From Halorussus aquaticus (lineage in GTDB: Archaea; Halobacteriota; Halobacteria; Halobacteriales; Haladaptataceae): DNA of 64,000 nt. The position numbers and the translations under genes are program-made. Positions 8,056 through 17,180 of this stretch are shown one piece after another; the stretch's first letter is position 1, and every line of letters starts with the position of its first letter. The notes beneath the pieces were generated by a model that was not told where the DNA came from, did not search any database, and was given only the letters and a program-made list of their open reading frames with translations. The stretch lies in NCBI RefSeq assembly GCF_024218795.1, contig NZ_CP100400.1:2232001-2296000 (forward strand), given 5' to 3'.

Positions 8056-9239
8056 CACCGACCACCTCCCAGTCGCCGGAGGGCGCTGCCCGCGTCCTCT
8101 AGCAGACCCCAGATGCCCCGCGGGAACAGGACGACGACCGCGACGAACACCAGTCCGAGGATGAGGTGCCAGTACGCCCCGAAGCCGTCCATCAGGACGA
8201 TGGGTTCCTCGACCAGCGTCAGATACTCCGAGGGACCCGTGAACGGGACGGTCAGCTTCTGGACCCCGCTGACGATGTTCTCGACGTAGAGGTACACCCC
8301 CGCGCCGAGTATCGGGCCGAACAGCGACCCGACGCCGCCCAGCACCGACATGATGACAACCTCGCCGCTGGTCGTCCAGTAGAACGACGACAGCGGAACG
8401 TACGCGCTGTAGATGGTGAACAGGCTCCCCGCAACGCCCGCGAAGGTGCCCGAGATGACGAACGCCATCAGTTTGTAGCGCCAGACGTTCAGGCCGACGA
8501 ACTCGGCGCGCTGGTCGTTCTCCCGGATGGCCCGGAACACCATCCCGTACGGCGAGTGGAGGATGCGGTTGGCGGCCGCCACGCACAGCACCGCGACGGT
8601 CCCGACCAGCACGTACTTCCACGTCCCGACCAACCACCCGAGTCCCGGCACCGGATACCGGAGTTGAAAGACGCCCAGCAACTTCCCGAGTTGGACGCCC
8701 GTGAAGCCGTTCTCCCCGCCCGTAATCCACGCCAGCGGCGACAGCGCCATGTAGTAGGCCATCTGGCCGAACGCCAGCGTCAGGATGGCGAAGTAGATGC
8801 CGCCGCGCCGGAGCGAGACGAACCCCAGCACCCACGCCGACAGCGCCGCGAACGTCGTGCCCGCGAGGATGACGAGAATCGGACTCGACGACACCTGCGC
8901 GCTGAACACGCCCGCGGCGTAGGCCGCCCCGCCCCAGAACGCGGCGTGACCGAACGACAGCAGGCCGGTGTACCCCAGCAGGAGGTTGAACCCCATGGCG
9001 AAGATGCCCCAGATGAGGATGAGCGTGGCGAGGTCCTGATATCCCCGGAGGACGCCGCTGATTACCGGCGCGCGGGCGAACAGCCACGGGAATATCGCGA
9101 CCGCGACCGTGGTCACGCCGACGACGAACCACTCGCTCTCGGTGACGCGTTCCCACGAGGGGAGTTCGCGGTCGGTTCGCTCGACGACGGTCCCGGCGTC
9201 CTCGGCGGCGTCGGCCGTCTCGGTCGGTTCGTCGCTCAC
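8055..9239 (-). CDS. livM: branched-chain-type ABC permease LivM
   Basis: This 394-residue permease has a long acidic cytoplasmic N-terminus (about residues 1-40), then about ten membrane helices. The LivM family hallmarks are visible: LLGYTGLLSFGHAAFWGGAAY, and the coupling-helix region GMVFRAIRENDQRAEFVGLNVWRYK. The GTG start at 9239 overlaps the livH stop by 4 nt (GTGA), which argues for this start over the longer open frame. It pairs with LivH to form the translocation channel. The substrate cannot be read from the permease. Confidence 0.92.
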   Translation of the reverse strand: MSDEPTETADAAEDAGTVVERTDRELPSWERVTESEWFVVGVTTVAVAIFPWLFARAPVISGVLRGYQDLATLILIWGIFAMGFNLLLGYTGLLSFGHAAFWGGAAYAAGVFSAQVSSSPILVILAGTTFAALSAWVLGFVSLRRGGIYFAILTLAFGQMAYYMALSPLAWITGGENGFTGVQLGKLLGVFQLRYPVPGLGWLVGTWKYVLVGTVAVLCVAAANRILHSPYGMVFRAIRENDQRAEFVGLNVWRYKLMAFVISGTFAGVAGSLFTIYSAYVPLSSFYWTTSGEVVIMSVLGGVGSLFGPILGAGVYLYVENIVSGVQKLTVPFTGPSEYLTLVEEPIVLMDGFGAYWHLILGLVFVAVVVLFPRGIWGLLEDAGSALRRLGGGR

Positions 9240-10189
9240 GGGGCCACCTCCTCGGTCCCGAGCAGTCCCTGCGGCCGCGCCAGCAGGACGACGGCCGCCA
9301 GCACGTAGATGCCGACCTGCGACCACTGGGGCGCGACGGCGACCATAATCGCCAGCGTCTCGCCGATGAGGATGCCCCCGAGGACCGCGCCCGTGATGGA
9401 ACCGACCCCGCCGATGACGACGACGAGGAACGAGGGGACCAGCACCTCCGTCCCGATGTTGGGGTTGACCGCGTACAGCGGCCCGCCGACCACGCCAGCG
9501 ACGCCCGCCAGCGCCGCGCCGACGCCGAACACCATCAGGTAGGGCCGCGAGAGTTTGATGCCCAGCAGTTCGACCATCTCGGCGTCGCGCGTCCCCGCGC
9601 GCACGACCAGACCGAAGTCGGTGTACTCGATGAGACCGTAGACCAGCACGACGACCGCGGCCGTGATACCGATGATGTACAGTCGCCACTCGGGGAAGGT
9701 GCCCACGATGGGGAGGTTCACCTGTCCGCTGGCCCACGCCGGTCTGGCGAAGTTGTAGCTCTGGCCGCCGAACAGGATTTTGAACACCTCCTGGACCACG
9801 ATGGCCAATCCGAACGTGAGCAGAATCTGGTCGGTGTCGGGCCGGTCGTAGAACGGTCGGGCGACGAACCGCTCCATCAGCAGGCCGACGCCGAACACGA
9901 GTATCGGGACGAGAACGAGCGCCGGGAGGAACCCCCACCCGAGACCCAGCGTCGTGTACCCCCAGTCGGCGAGTTTCCCGCCGGTCGGGGTGATTTCGAG
10001 CGTGATGAGCAGTCCGGCGTAAGTCCCGATGAGGTAGAGCGCCCCGTGGGCGAAGTTGACGAACTTCAGCGTCCCCAAGATGATGGACAGACCGATTGCG
10101 ACGAGGACGTAGATAGCGCCCTGCTGGAGTCCGTTCAGGAACGTCTCTACCACGGCCTCGACGAACAGCGGCCCGCCGACTGGCGTCAC
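9236..10189 (-). CDS. livH: branched-chain-type ABC permease LivH
   Basis: This 317-residue permease shows the LivH N-terminal signature (LQQGAIYVLVAIGLSIILGTL, then KFVNFAHGALYLIGTY) and about eight helices. The coupling-helix region reads FGLVVRAGTRDAEMVELLGI. It is followed by livM, livG and livF with 4-nt overlaps or very short gaps, forming one operon. A TATA-like CTTTATGC lies about 80 nt before the start, inside the 128-bp gap after the binding-protein gene. The permease genes may therefore have their own promoter, so that the binding protein can be expressed at a different level. Confidence 0.93.
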   Translation of the reverse strand: MTPVGGPLFVEAVVETFLNGLQQGAIYVLVAIGLSIILGTLKFVNFAHGALYLIGTYAGLLITLEITPTGGKLADWGYTTLGLGWGFLPALVLVPILVFGVGLLMERFVARPFYDRPDTDQILLTFGLAIVVQEVFKILFGGQSYNFARPAWASGQVNLPIVGTFPEWRLYIIGITAAVVVLVYGLIEYTDFGLVVRAGTRDAEMVELLGIKLSRPYLMVFGVGAALAGVAGVVGGPLYAVNPNIGTEVLVPSFLVVVIGGVGSITGAVLGGILIGETLAIMVAVAPQWSQVGIYVLAAVVLLARPQGLLGTEEVAP

Positions 10190-10317
10190 GGTCTCACCCC
10201 CGCTCTGTCTCCGACTCTCGAACGACGATACGTTCTCCCCACCATGTCTGTGTGGTATCCTCTCGCAAGCATAAAGGTTGGTTCCTTCGTTTGAACCCCG
10301 AGAAGGGGTCGGCTACG

Positions 10318-11643
10318 TCACTGGTACGGTCCGAGGTCGCACTCGGCGGCCGGTCCCTGGTCGCAGGCGTATCCGAGTTGGCCCTTCGGCGTGAGGTTGA
10401 CTATCTCGTAGAACTGGCCCTGCTGTTGCTCGTTCGCGGACAGGCCCTTCACGACCGGGACGGCGCGCTGGGCCTGGTGGTCGCATTTCCGCATCGTCTC
10501 TTGGCCCATCCCGATGTTACTGTACTGGTAGCCCTCCAACTGCTTGATTACCTCCGGCGGGTAGAAGGTGCCCGCGCGCTCCACCGCGGCGGCGTACTGG
10601 AGCGTCTGGGAGTAGGCCAACTGGGCGACCCCCGACGGGACGCGGTTGTACTTCTGCTGGAAGGCCTGCGAGAACTGGTTCGACGGCGGGTTGTCTATCT
10701 GGGAGTCCCACGCGACGGTGCCGTACACTCCCTCGATGGCCCCGCCCGCGGCCTGCGCCATCGGGCGGTTGTACAGCGGGACGATTATCTCCATGTCCTG
10801 GTCCAGCCCCATCTCCTTGGCCTGGGTCAGCGAGTTCGACCCGTCCAGCCCGTAGTGGTCGAGGAACAGCACGTCGGTCTTCTCTCGGGGCACCTGCGAG
10901 AGGTACGACGAGAAGTCCTTGGTCCCCAGCGGCGTGGCGACGCTGTTCAGTTCGGTCCACCCCGCCTCGCCGAAGAACTGGCTCATCGACGACTGGACGG
11001 TCTGGCCCCACGTGTAGTCGGCGTACAACTGGTAGAAGTTGTTGCTCTGGCCGTACTCCTGCGTGACCGGCGGGACGAGCGCCTGCGCGGTCATGTAGGC
11101 GTTGAACATCTCCCGGAAGGAGTAGCGGACGCAGGACTTGCCCGTGGTGTCGTTCGAGTGGGTCAGACAGCACATGTACTGGACCTTCTCGCGCTGGGCC
11201 AACTCCTGAATCGCGATTGCCACCGCGCTCGAGGACCCGCCCGAGAGCATGATGGCTTGGTCGCGTTGAATCATCCGACGAGCGGTCTGTCGGGCGGTGT
11301 CGGCGTCCGTCGCGGTGTCCCCCGTGACGAACTCGACTTGGTCGCCCAGAATCCCGTCGCCCGACAGGTCGCTCCAGTTGTCCACCCAACCGCCCCCGTT
11401 GTTGAGGTGTTCGACGGCCAACCGATACGCGCGGAGTTCGTCCTGTCCCTCCGACGAGTACGGTCCGGACTGGGGGACCGTGAACCCGAACGTCGGTTGC
11501 CCCTGAACCGGGAAGTTCCCGATGGGCGGATACTCCTGTGCGCTCGCGCTCCCGGCGACCCCCGCGATTCCGGCGAGACCGGACGCTCCGGCCATCTTCA
11601 CCACGTCTCTGCGCGACACGTCGATTTTGTCTCCCCGTGCCAT
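10318..11643 (-). CDS. Liv-type ABC substrate-binding protein, Tat-exported, Cys-rich
   Basis: This 441-residue binding protein begins with a twin-arginine signal (SRRDVVKMAG, R11-R12), a hydrophobic core rich in Gly and Ala, and an AxA cleavage site (GSASA-QEY, about residue 35). I chose the ATG at 11643 because the Tat motif is then 10 residues in. The mature part is the periplasmic-binding-protein type 1 fold typical of Leu/Ile/Val, urea and amide binders (GFTVPQSGPYSSEGQ near the N-terminus). Unusually for a haloarchaeal SBP there is no lipobox cysteine and no C-terminal anchor, and the mature chain has six cysteines (CC in YMCCLTH, then KSCVR, RKCDH, YACDQ, AECDL). The neighbouring acyl-CoA ligase suggests an organic-acid substrate; this is inference. 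Confidence 0.88.
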   Translation of the reverse strand: MARGDKIDVSRRDVVKMAGASGLAGIAGVAGSASAQEYPPIGNFPVQGQPTFGFTVPQSGPYSSEGQDELRAYRLAVEHLNNGGGWVDNWSDLSGDGILGDQVEFVTGDTATDADTARQTARRMIQRDQAIMLSGGSSSAVAIAIQELAQREKVQYMCCLTHSNDTTGKSCVRYSFREMFNAYMTAQALVPPVTQEYGQSNNFYQLYADYTWGQTVQSSMSQFFGEAGWTELNSVATPLGTKDFSSYLSQVPREKTDVLFLDHYGLDGSNSLTQAKEMGLDQDMEIIVPLYNRPMAQAAGGAIEGVYGTVAWDSQIDNPPSNQFSQAFQQKYNRVPSGVAQLAYSQTLQYAAAVERAGTFYPPEVIKQLEGYQYSNIGMGQETMRKCDHQAQRAVPVVKGLSANEQQQGQFYEIVNLTPKGQLGYACDQGPAAECDLGPYQ

Positions 11644-11666
11644 GCTATCACAGGACGAGAACATCA

Positions 11667-11678
11667 TTAATAATTATA
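11667..11678 (-). promoter_or_regulatory. TATA region for the Liv binding-protein gene
   Basis: The only strongly AT-rich stretch in this intergenic region (TATAATTATTAA on the minus strand) lies 24-35 nt before the ATG at 11643. This spacing suits a haloarchaeal TATA box with a short or absent leader. Confidence 0.6.
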
Positions 11679-11879
11679 CGGGAATATTCCGGGCGAGCTG
11701 GTGTAAAATATCGGTGGAATCGGCAGGTAGCGAAGATGTGACGCGGGTTCTCGTAACACTTGCCTGAACCACACAGTTATTACGTAAGAGACCGCTCTTG
11801 TCTCGGGTCTGACTAGATAGCGAAGTAGTTACGCCCGGAAAATAGTCGCGTCCGAGTCCGAGACCTACTGGTCTCGGAG

Positions 11880-13499
11880 TTACCCCTGCCCGACCATGCG
11901 GTCCTCGTCCTCCCACTCGCGCTCGCGGAGTTCGTACTTCTGTATCTTTCCCGTCGCGGTCGCGGGGAGGTCCTCGACGAACTCCACGCGGCGGACCGCC
12001 TTGTAGGAGGCCATACGCTCGCGAGTGAACTCCTGTATCTCTCGTTCGGTCACGCCGGGGTCGTCGGGGTCGCCCGACGCCGGGACCACGAACGCCTTGG
12101 GCGTCTCGCCCCATTCGTCGCTCGGGGCCGGGATGACCGCCACGTCCGAGACCGCCTCGTGGTCGAACAGCGCGTCCTCGATTTCGATGCTGGAGATGTT
12201 CTCGCCGCCCGAGACGATGATGTCCTTCTTGCGGTCCTGAATCGACACCGTTCCGTGGTCGTCGATGACTGCGAGGTCGCCGGTGTGGAACCACCCCTCG
12301 CGCCGTTCGGTGAACGCCTGCTCGGTCGCCTCGGGTTTGTTCCAGTAGCCGTCCATCACCTGATTGCCCCGGACCACGATTTCGCCGATGGTCGAGTCGT
12401 CGCGGGGCACGTCCTCGCCGTCCTCGTCCACGACGGCGACCTCCGTGCCCAGCACGCCCATGCCTTGTCGCTTCTTGAGGGCGAAGCGACTGTCGTCCTC
12501 GGCGTCCATCAGTCGGCGGGCGTCCGAGATGGTGACCAGCGGGCCGGTCTCGGTCAGGCCGTAGAGGTGCTTGAGGTACCACCCGAACTCGTCCTCGACG
12601 GCCCGTATCGTCGCCTCGGGCGGGGCCGACCCCGCGGTCGTGACCCGAACGTCGCTGTCGCCGGTCATCTCGGGGCGGCCGTTCTCCTCGTAGTAATCGA
12701 CGAGCATGTTGAGGACGGTCGGTGCGCCACAGAGGAACGACACGTCCTCGGTCCGAATCGCCTCGACGACGCGCTCGGCGTTCACGCCGCGCGTGCAGAC
12801 GTGCTTGGCTCCCATCCCGGTAATCGCGTAGATGTGGCCCCACCCGTTGACGTGGAACATCGGCAGGGTCCAGAGGTAGACGTCGTCGTCGTAGAGTTCG
12901 TGGTGGACCGAGAGGATGTACGCGTGGAGCGTCTCGGTCCGGTGGGTCCGCATCACGCCCTTCGGGTCGCCCGTGGTCCCGGACGTGTAGTTGATGGTGA
13001 CGACCTCGTCCTCGGCCATCTCCGGCCGCCGGAAGCCGTCGGGGTCGGCGTCGGCGACGACTTCGTCCAACTCCTCCCAATCGCCCTGCGCCGCGTCGGC
13101 GTCGTTGCTGATGAAGACCTCCGTGGGCACGTCGTCGCGCACGGCGTCGATTTTGTCGGCGTACTCGTAGTCGGCGACCACGGCGTCTACGTCGGCGTCG
13201 TTCAGGATGTACTCGTAGTCGTCCGGCGCCAGCCGGTAGTTCAGGGGCGTGTGGACCGCGCCCAACTCGAAGGCCGCGTAGGCCGATTCGAGGTGGTAGT
13301 GCGTGTTAGGGTCCAGCACGGCCACCCGGTCGCCCTTCTCGACGCCCCGGTCGGCCAGCGCGGCCGCGAGTCGGTCCACCCGGTCGCCCAACTCGTCGTA
13401 GGTGTAGCGCTCGCCGGTCGTCGCCACGACGGCCTCCTGGTCGCCGTAGTGGGTCCGCGCTCTGTCGAGGAAGTCCGTCACCAGCAGCGGTTTGTGCAT
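11880..13499 (-). CDS. acyl-CoA ligase (AMP-forming), medium/long-chain or organic-acid type
   Basis: This enzyme activates a carboxylic acid to acyl-AMP and then acyl-CoA. It is about 539 residues. The motifs of the ANL superfamily are all present: P-loop YTSGTTGDPKGV, A5 YGLTETGP, A7 GWFHTGD, A8 DRKKDIIVSGGENISS, and the A10 catalytic lysine in TATGKIQKYELR. I preferred the start MHKPLLVTDF at 13499 over the in-frame ATG at 13523, because the TATA box at 13525-13532 would place transcription start within a few bases of 13499. The substrate pocket resembles fatty-acid and short-chain acyl ligases, and I cannot name the acid. The gene sits directly upstream of the Liv transporter on the same strand, which suggests uptake and activation of one compound. 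Confidence 0.88.
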   Translation of the reverse strand: MHKPLLVTDFLDRARTHYGDQEAVVATTGERYTYDELGDRVDRLAAALADRGVEKGDRVAVLDPNTHYHLESAYAAFELGAVHTPLNYRLAPDDYEYILNDADVDAVVADYEYADKIDAVRDDVPTEVFISNDADAAQGDWEELDEVVADADPDGFRRPEMAEDEVVTINYTSGTTGDPKGVMRTHRTETLHAYILSVHHELYDDDVYLWTLPMFHVNGWGHIYAITGMGAKHVCTRGVNAERVVEAIRTEDVSFLCGAPTVLNMLVDYYEENGRPEMTGDSDVRVTTAGSAPPEATIRAVEDEFGWYLKHLYGLTETGPLVTISDARRLMDAEDDSRFALKKRQGMGVLGTEVAVVDEDGEDVPRDDSTIGEIVVRGNQVMDGYWNKPEATEQAFTERREGWFHTGDLAVIDDHGTVSIQDRKKDIIVSGGENISSIEIEDALFDHEAVSDVAVIPAPSDEWGETPKAFVVPASGDPDDPGVTEREIQEFTRERMASYKAVRRVEFVEDLPATATGKIQKYELREREWEDEDRMVGQG

Positions 13500-13524
13500 G
13501 CGGTATAGTTCATCAACTTTCACG

Positions 13525-13532
13525 ATATAAAT
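13525..13532 (-). promoter_or_regulatory. TATA box for the acyl-CoA ligase gene
   Basis: AATTTATA on the minus strand is centred about 27-29 nt before the ATG at 13499. This gives a nearly leaderless message and decides between two candidate starts, since the ATG at 13523 would lie upstream of the predicted transcription start. Confidence 0.6.
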
Positions 13533-13807
13533 TGGGGTGGCGGTAAGTAATTCGACGGACGACGAGACCCTCGCAGTCCGGTCGGTGACAGAACGTCTCG
13601 GAGCGTGTCTCCGTCAGCTCGATACACCGACGAGCAGTCTCTCGGGGACTCGAATCGTTCGTCATCCCGCGATCCATTCCACTCTCGGTTCCGTGTCTCG
13701 TCCTCGCGTGCTTGCCCACCGCGCCCCCGTCCCCATGCAACTGCGACGTCGTTTCGACCGCCGGGAACGCCCGTCAAGTATTCCCCCGCGAACCGCGAAC
13801 CCTTGCC

Positions 13808-14107
13808 GTGAGCATCACGCAATCGATGCGCGACATCGACCGCGCGGTCGAAGACGCCGTCGGAACTCGCGAGCGCTACGAGTCCGAGCGGAAGGGTCGG
13901 TCGCGCCGCCGCGTCTACGAGAAGTCCATCGAGGAAGTGCGCAGAACCGCGGGCGAAACCGAGGCCGAGCGATTGGCGCAGTGGATAGAGACCGCGATTC
14001 GCGACGGGAGGGAACTGCCGTCGAGTCGGAGGGTGCGCAAGAAGGGCGCGGAGTTCTGCCGCGACGTGGGCGAGTCGGTCTCCGCGAACGACTGGCTCGG
14101 GACGTGA
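13808..14107 (+). CDS. small highly charged protein of unknown function
   Basis: This 99-residue protein starts at GTG (VSITQSMRDID); an ATG start at 13826 would give 93 residues. It is dominated by charged helix-forming residues (ERYESERKGRSRRRVYEKSIEEVRR, later RRVRKKGAEFCRDV) with no hydrophobic core segment and no signal. It is more basic than typical haloarchaeal proteins, which could indicate nucleic-acid binding. It converges with the helix-hairpin-helix gene downstream (15-nt gap). I do not recognise the family. The charge pattern and normal codon use make it a credible gene, but not a certain one. Confidence 0.5.
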   Translation: MSITQSMRDIDRAVEDAVGTRERYESERKGRSRRRVYEKSIEEVRRTAGETEAERLAQWIETAIRDGRELPSSRRVRKKGAEFCRDVGESVSANDWLGT

Positions 14108-14122
14108 ACCCGCAACCCGTTC

Positions 14123-14917
14123 TCAGTCGTCGTTCCGGGGCGGTCGCGACCGGTCGCCCGTCCGCATCCGGCGGAGTTCGGCTTCGAGTCGTTCCGAGTC
14201 CCCGTCGAGGGTCTCCCGCGCGAAGTACCAGACCCCCTGATTGAACGCGACGGGACAGACCCCGTTCTCGGCGCACGCCTCGACGATTCGCTTCGCCAGC
14301 GTCTCGTCGTCGGCGTCTCCGAGGTCCGGCCAGAGCAGTCGTGCGGTCCGCGTCACCCACGTGGTCATCGGTTGGAGTCGGTGGCGGTCCTCGCGTCTCA
14401 GGTCGGACGCCGCGCCCGAGAGCCACACGGCGTCCCGGAGGAAGAACGTCGCGATGCCCGGTCCGACGCCCCGAATCGACGTGAGTCGGTCGTAGGGAAC
14501 GGTCAACCGACCGTGGTCGCCGAGTTCCCGTCCGACCCACCGAAACAGGTTGCCCTCGCGGTTGGCGAGTCGCGCGGCGTCCGTGACGACGCCGCGGTTG
14601 AGTCGCTCGTAGACGCCCGTGTCGGTGCGCTCGCACTCCCGTCGGAAGTTGTCCCACAGTTCGTCCGGGTCGATTTCGCCTCCGGACTCCGTCCGTTCGA
14701 GGGCAGACACTGCGCGGTGCTGGTACCCGGCTCTCATCCCACCGGCGCGGTTGAACCCGTACACCCGGAAGAAGAGTTTCAGACTCGTCCGTGCGTCGGC
14801 GGAGGCGGCGGTGTCCCGGTCCACCTCGAACTCGCTGACCAACTCGCCGAACGTCCGCCGCCGGTACTGCTCCGCGAATCTGGCCAGACGGAGTACCGCG
14901 GGGTCGGTTTCGACCAT
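14123..14917 (-). CDS. helix-hairpin-helix protein resembling a DNA glycosylase fold
   Basis: This 264-residue protein has a helix-hairpin-helix at residues 144-163 (DRLTSIRGVGPGIATFFLRD), as in the HhH-GPD DNA glycosylase superfamily. About 20 residues later comes QPMTTWVTRTARLLWP (182-197), which lines up with the glycosylase segment containing the catalytic Asp (P-V-D-T-H-V-x-R), but here Thr replaces Asp. The rest is helical and acidic. I placed the start at the ATG at 14917 rather than the GTG at 14968, because a TTTTAC box lies about 27 nt upstream of it. It could be an inactive or altered base-repair protein, or an unrelated DNA-binding protein with one HhH. No operon partner is evident. 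Confidence 0.65.
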   Translation of the reverse strand: MVETDPAVLRLARFAEQYRRRTFGELVSEFEVDRDTAASADARTSLKLFFRVYGFNRAGGMRAGYQHRAVSALERTESGGEIDPDELWDNFRRECERTDTGVYERLNRGVVTDAARLANREGNLFRWVGRELGDHGRLTVPYDRLTSIRGVGPGIATFFLRDAVWLSGAASDLRREDRHRLQPMTTWVTRTARLLWPDLGDADDETLAKRIVEACAENGVCPVAFNQGVWYFARETLDGDSERLEAELRRMRTGDRSRPPRNDD

Positions 14918-15016
14918 GCCAGCGAGTTCGTGCGCGTCGGCGAAAAGTAAAACCCGATTACTCCGCACGTAGCCTGTCTCTACTCCCCGTCCTCTCAGTG
15001 ACCGAGCCGACCTCCG

Positions 15017-17008
15017 TCAGTCGCCGCTGACCTTCCGCTGGATGTCCTCGACGACGTCCGGGTTCCGGAGCGTGGAGGTGTTGCCCAGTTCCTCGTCGTT
15101 GGCGATGTCTTCGAGGAGTCGGCGCATGATCTTGCCCGAGCGGGTCTTAGGGAGTTCGGGCGTGAAGATAACTGCCTCGGGTCGCGCGATAGGACCGATA
15201 GCGTCCTCGACGCCCTCGACGATGCGGTCGCGCATCTCGTCGCCTTCCTCGTAGCCGTCTTCGGTGATGACGTAGGCGTAGACAGCCTCGCCCTTCACGT
15301 CGTGCTTTCCGCCGACGACGGCGGCTTCGGCGACGCCTTCGACGCCGACGATGGCGCTCTCGATTTCCATCGTACCGAGGCGGTGGCCCGAGACGTTCAG
15401 CACGTCGTCCACGCGGCCGAGGACCGTGATGTAGCCGTCCTCGTCGATTTTCGCGCCGTCTTCGGGGAAGTAGACCCAGTCGTCGGGGTCGTCGCTGTCG
15501 GTGTCGGAGTACTCCGCCCAGTATTCCTGCACGTAGCGCTCGTCGTTCTGGTAGAGCGTCCGCAGCATCCCCGGCCACGGCTTCTGGACGGTCAGGTATC
15601 CGGCTCGCCCGGCCTCGACTTCCTCGCCGTTCGTGTCCACTACCCGCGCGTCAACGCCCGGGAGCGGCGGTCCCGCGCTTCCGGGCTTCATCGTGTTGAC
15701 GCCCGGCAGGGTCGTGACCATCATGCCGCCGGTCTCGGTCTGCCACCACGTGTCCACGATGGGGCAGTCCTCGCCGCCGACGTGCTTGTAGTACCACTTC
15801 CATGCCTTGGGGTTGATTGGCTCGCCGACCGTCCCCAGCAGGCGCAGACTCGACAGGTCGTGCTGGTCGGGGTGCTTCTCGCCCCACTTCATGAACGCCC
15901 GAATCGCGGTGGGGGCGGTGTACAACTGTGTCGCCCCGTACTCCTCGATGATCTCCCAGAGGCGGTCGCGTTCGGGGTGGTCCGGCGTCCCCTCGTACAT
16001 CATCGTCGTGGTGCCCAGCGCGAGCGGACCGTAGACGATGTAGGAGTGGCCGGTGATCCAGCCGATGTCCGCCGAGCAGAAGTACGTGTCCTCGGGCTTC
16101 ACGTCCAGCACGGCCTGCGACGTCCACGCCGTCCACGCCAGATAGCCGCCGGTCGTGTGCTTGACGCCCTTCGGTTGCCCCGTCGTGCCCGAGGTGTACA
16201 TCAGGAACAGCATGTCCTCGGCGTCTCGCGACACCGGTTCGACCTCCGCGCCTTCCTGCTCCTCCACGAGGTCCTGATAGTAGTGCTCGTTCGATTCGAG
16301 GTCGTGCCCGTGACCGTGTTCGCCGAGTCGGTCCACGACGACCACGTCAGACACGTTGTGACCCACGTCGCCGAGGCCCTCGCGGGTCTTCTCGTAGTGG
16401 TCGAGCGCGTCGCCCCGCCGGAAGTAGCCGTTGGCGGTCACCAGATACTCGGAGTCCGCGCTCTCCATCCGAGTCGCGAGGGCGTCCGCGGAGAAGCCCG
16501 CGAAGACGACGCTGTGGGGCGCGCCGATGCGGGCGCATGCCAGCATGGCGATGGGGAGTTCGGGAATCATCGGCATGTACATCGTCACCACGTCGTCCTC
16601 GCCGACGCCCATCTCCTTCAACGCGGCCGCGAACTCGTTGACCTCGCGGTGGAGTTCCTCGTAGGTGTAGGTGCGGTCGTCCTCGTCGCTGGGTTCGCCG
16701 ACCCACTCGATGGCCGCCTCGTCACCCCGGTCGTCCAGATGACGGTCGAGGCAGTTCGCCGAGGCGTTCAGCTTCCCGCCGGTGAACCACTCGTAGAACG
16801 GCGGGTTCGAGTCGTCCAGCACCGTGTCGTACTCCTCGTCCCAGTCGAGGAGTTCGGCCGCCCGCTCCCAGCACTCGGGCCACTCCTCCTCGAACTCCTC
16901 GTAGACCGAGGCGTCCGAAACGTTCGCCTGCGAGACGAACTCCTCGGGCGGCTCGAACTCGTCCTGCTCTTCGAGCCGTGCTTCGAGTTCGGCGGTATCG
17001 TCTGGCAT
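15017..17008 (-). CDS. acsA: acetyl-CoA synthetase (AMP-forming)
   Basis: AcsA converts acetate, ATP and CoA to acetyl-CoA, AMP and PPi in the cytoplasm. The 663-residue length is normal. Diagnostic motifs are the acetyl-CoA synthetase N-terminal domain (YEWFTGGKLNASANCLDRHL), P-loop YTSGTTGQPKGVKHTTGG, DIGWITGHSYIVYGPL, the acetate-pocket Trp in the WWQTETGG motif, SGHRLGTMEIES, and the regulatory lysine in PKTRSGKIMRRLL. The start ATG gives the usual acidic N-terminus. The gene stands alone, 150-200 bp from its neighbours. Together with the acyl-CoA ligase and MutA in this window it fits growth on acetate and other short acids. Confidence 0.96.
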   Translation of the reverse strand: MPDDTAELEARLEEQDEFEPPEEFVSQANVSDASVYEEFEEEWPECWERAAELLDWDEEYDTVLDDSNPPFYEWFTGGKLNASANCLDRHLDDRGDEAAIEWVGEPSDEDDRTYTYEELHREVNEFAAALKEMGVGEDDVVTMYMPMIPELPIAMLACARIGAPHSVVFAGFSADALATRMESADSEYLVTANGYFRRGDALDHYEKTREGLGDVGHNVSDVVVVDRLGEHGHGHDLESNEHYYQDLVEEQEGAEVEPVSRDAEDMLFLMYTSGTTGQPKGVKHTTGGYLAWTAWTSQAVLDVKPEDTYFCSADIGWITGHSYIVYGPLALGTTTMMYEGTPDHPERDRLWEIIEEYGATQLYTAPTAIRAFMKWGEKHPDQHDLSSLRLLGTVGEPINPKAWKWYYKHVGGEDCPIVDTWWQTETGGMMVTTLPGVNTMKPGSAGPPLPGVDARVVDTNGEEVEAGRAGYLTVQKPWPGMLRTLYQNDERYVQEYWAEYSDTDSDDPDDWVYFPEDGAKIDEDGYITVLGRVDDVLNVSGHRLGTMEIESAIVGVEGVAEAAVVGGKHDVKGEAVYAYVITEDGYEEGDEMRDRIVEGVEDAIGPIARPEAVIFTPELPKTRSGKIMRRLLEDIANDEELGNTSTLRNPDVVEDIQRKVSGD

Positions 17009-17180
17009 AGGTTCGTCATACTACTCACTCAGGAGAGCAATAAATGTTGGCGAGAGTTAGCACACCTGACGGCGGGGAACGCCGCGCGTTCCCGAACGCA
17101 GGCCGCGATACTCCGCGATTACGTAGCGCCTGCGGGATTCGCTTCGACCCCGCGTCACTCAGTCGTTCGACTCGCATCGG

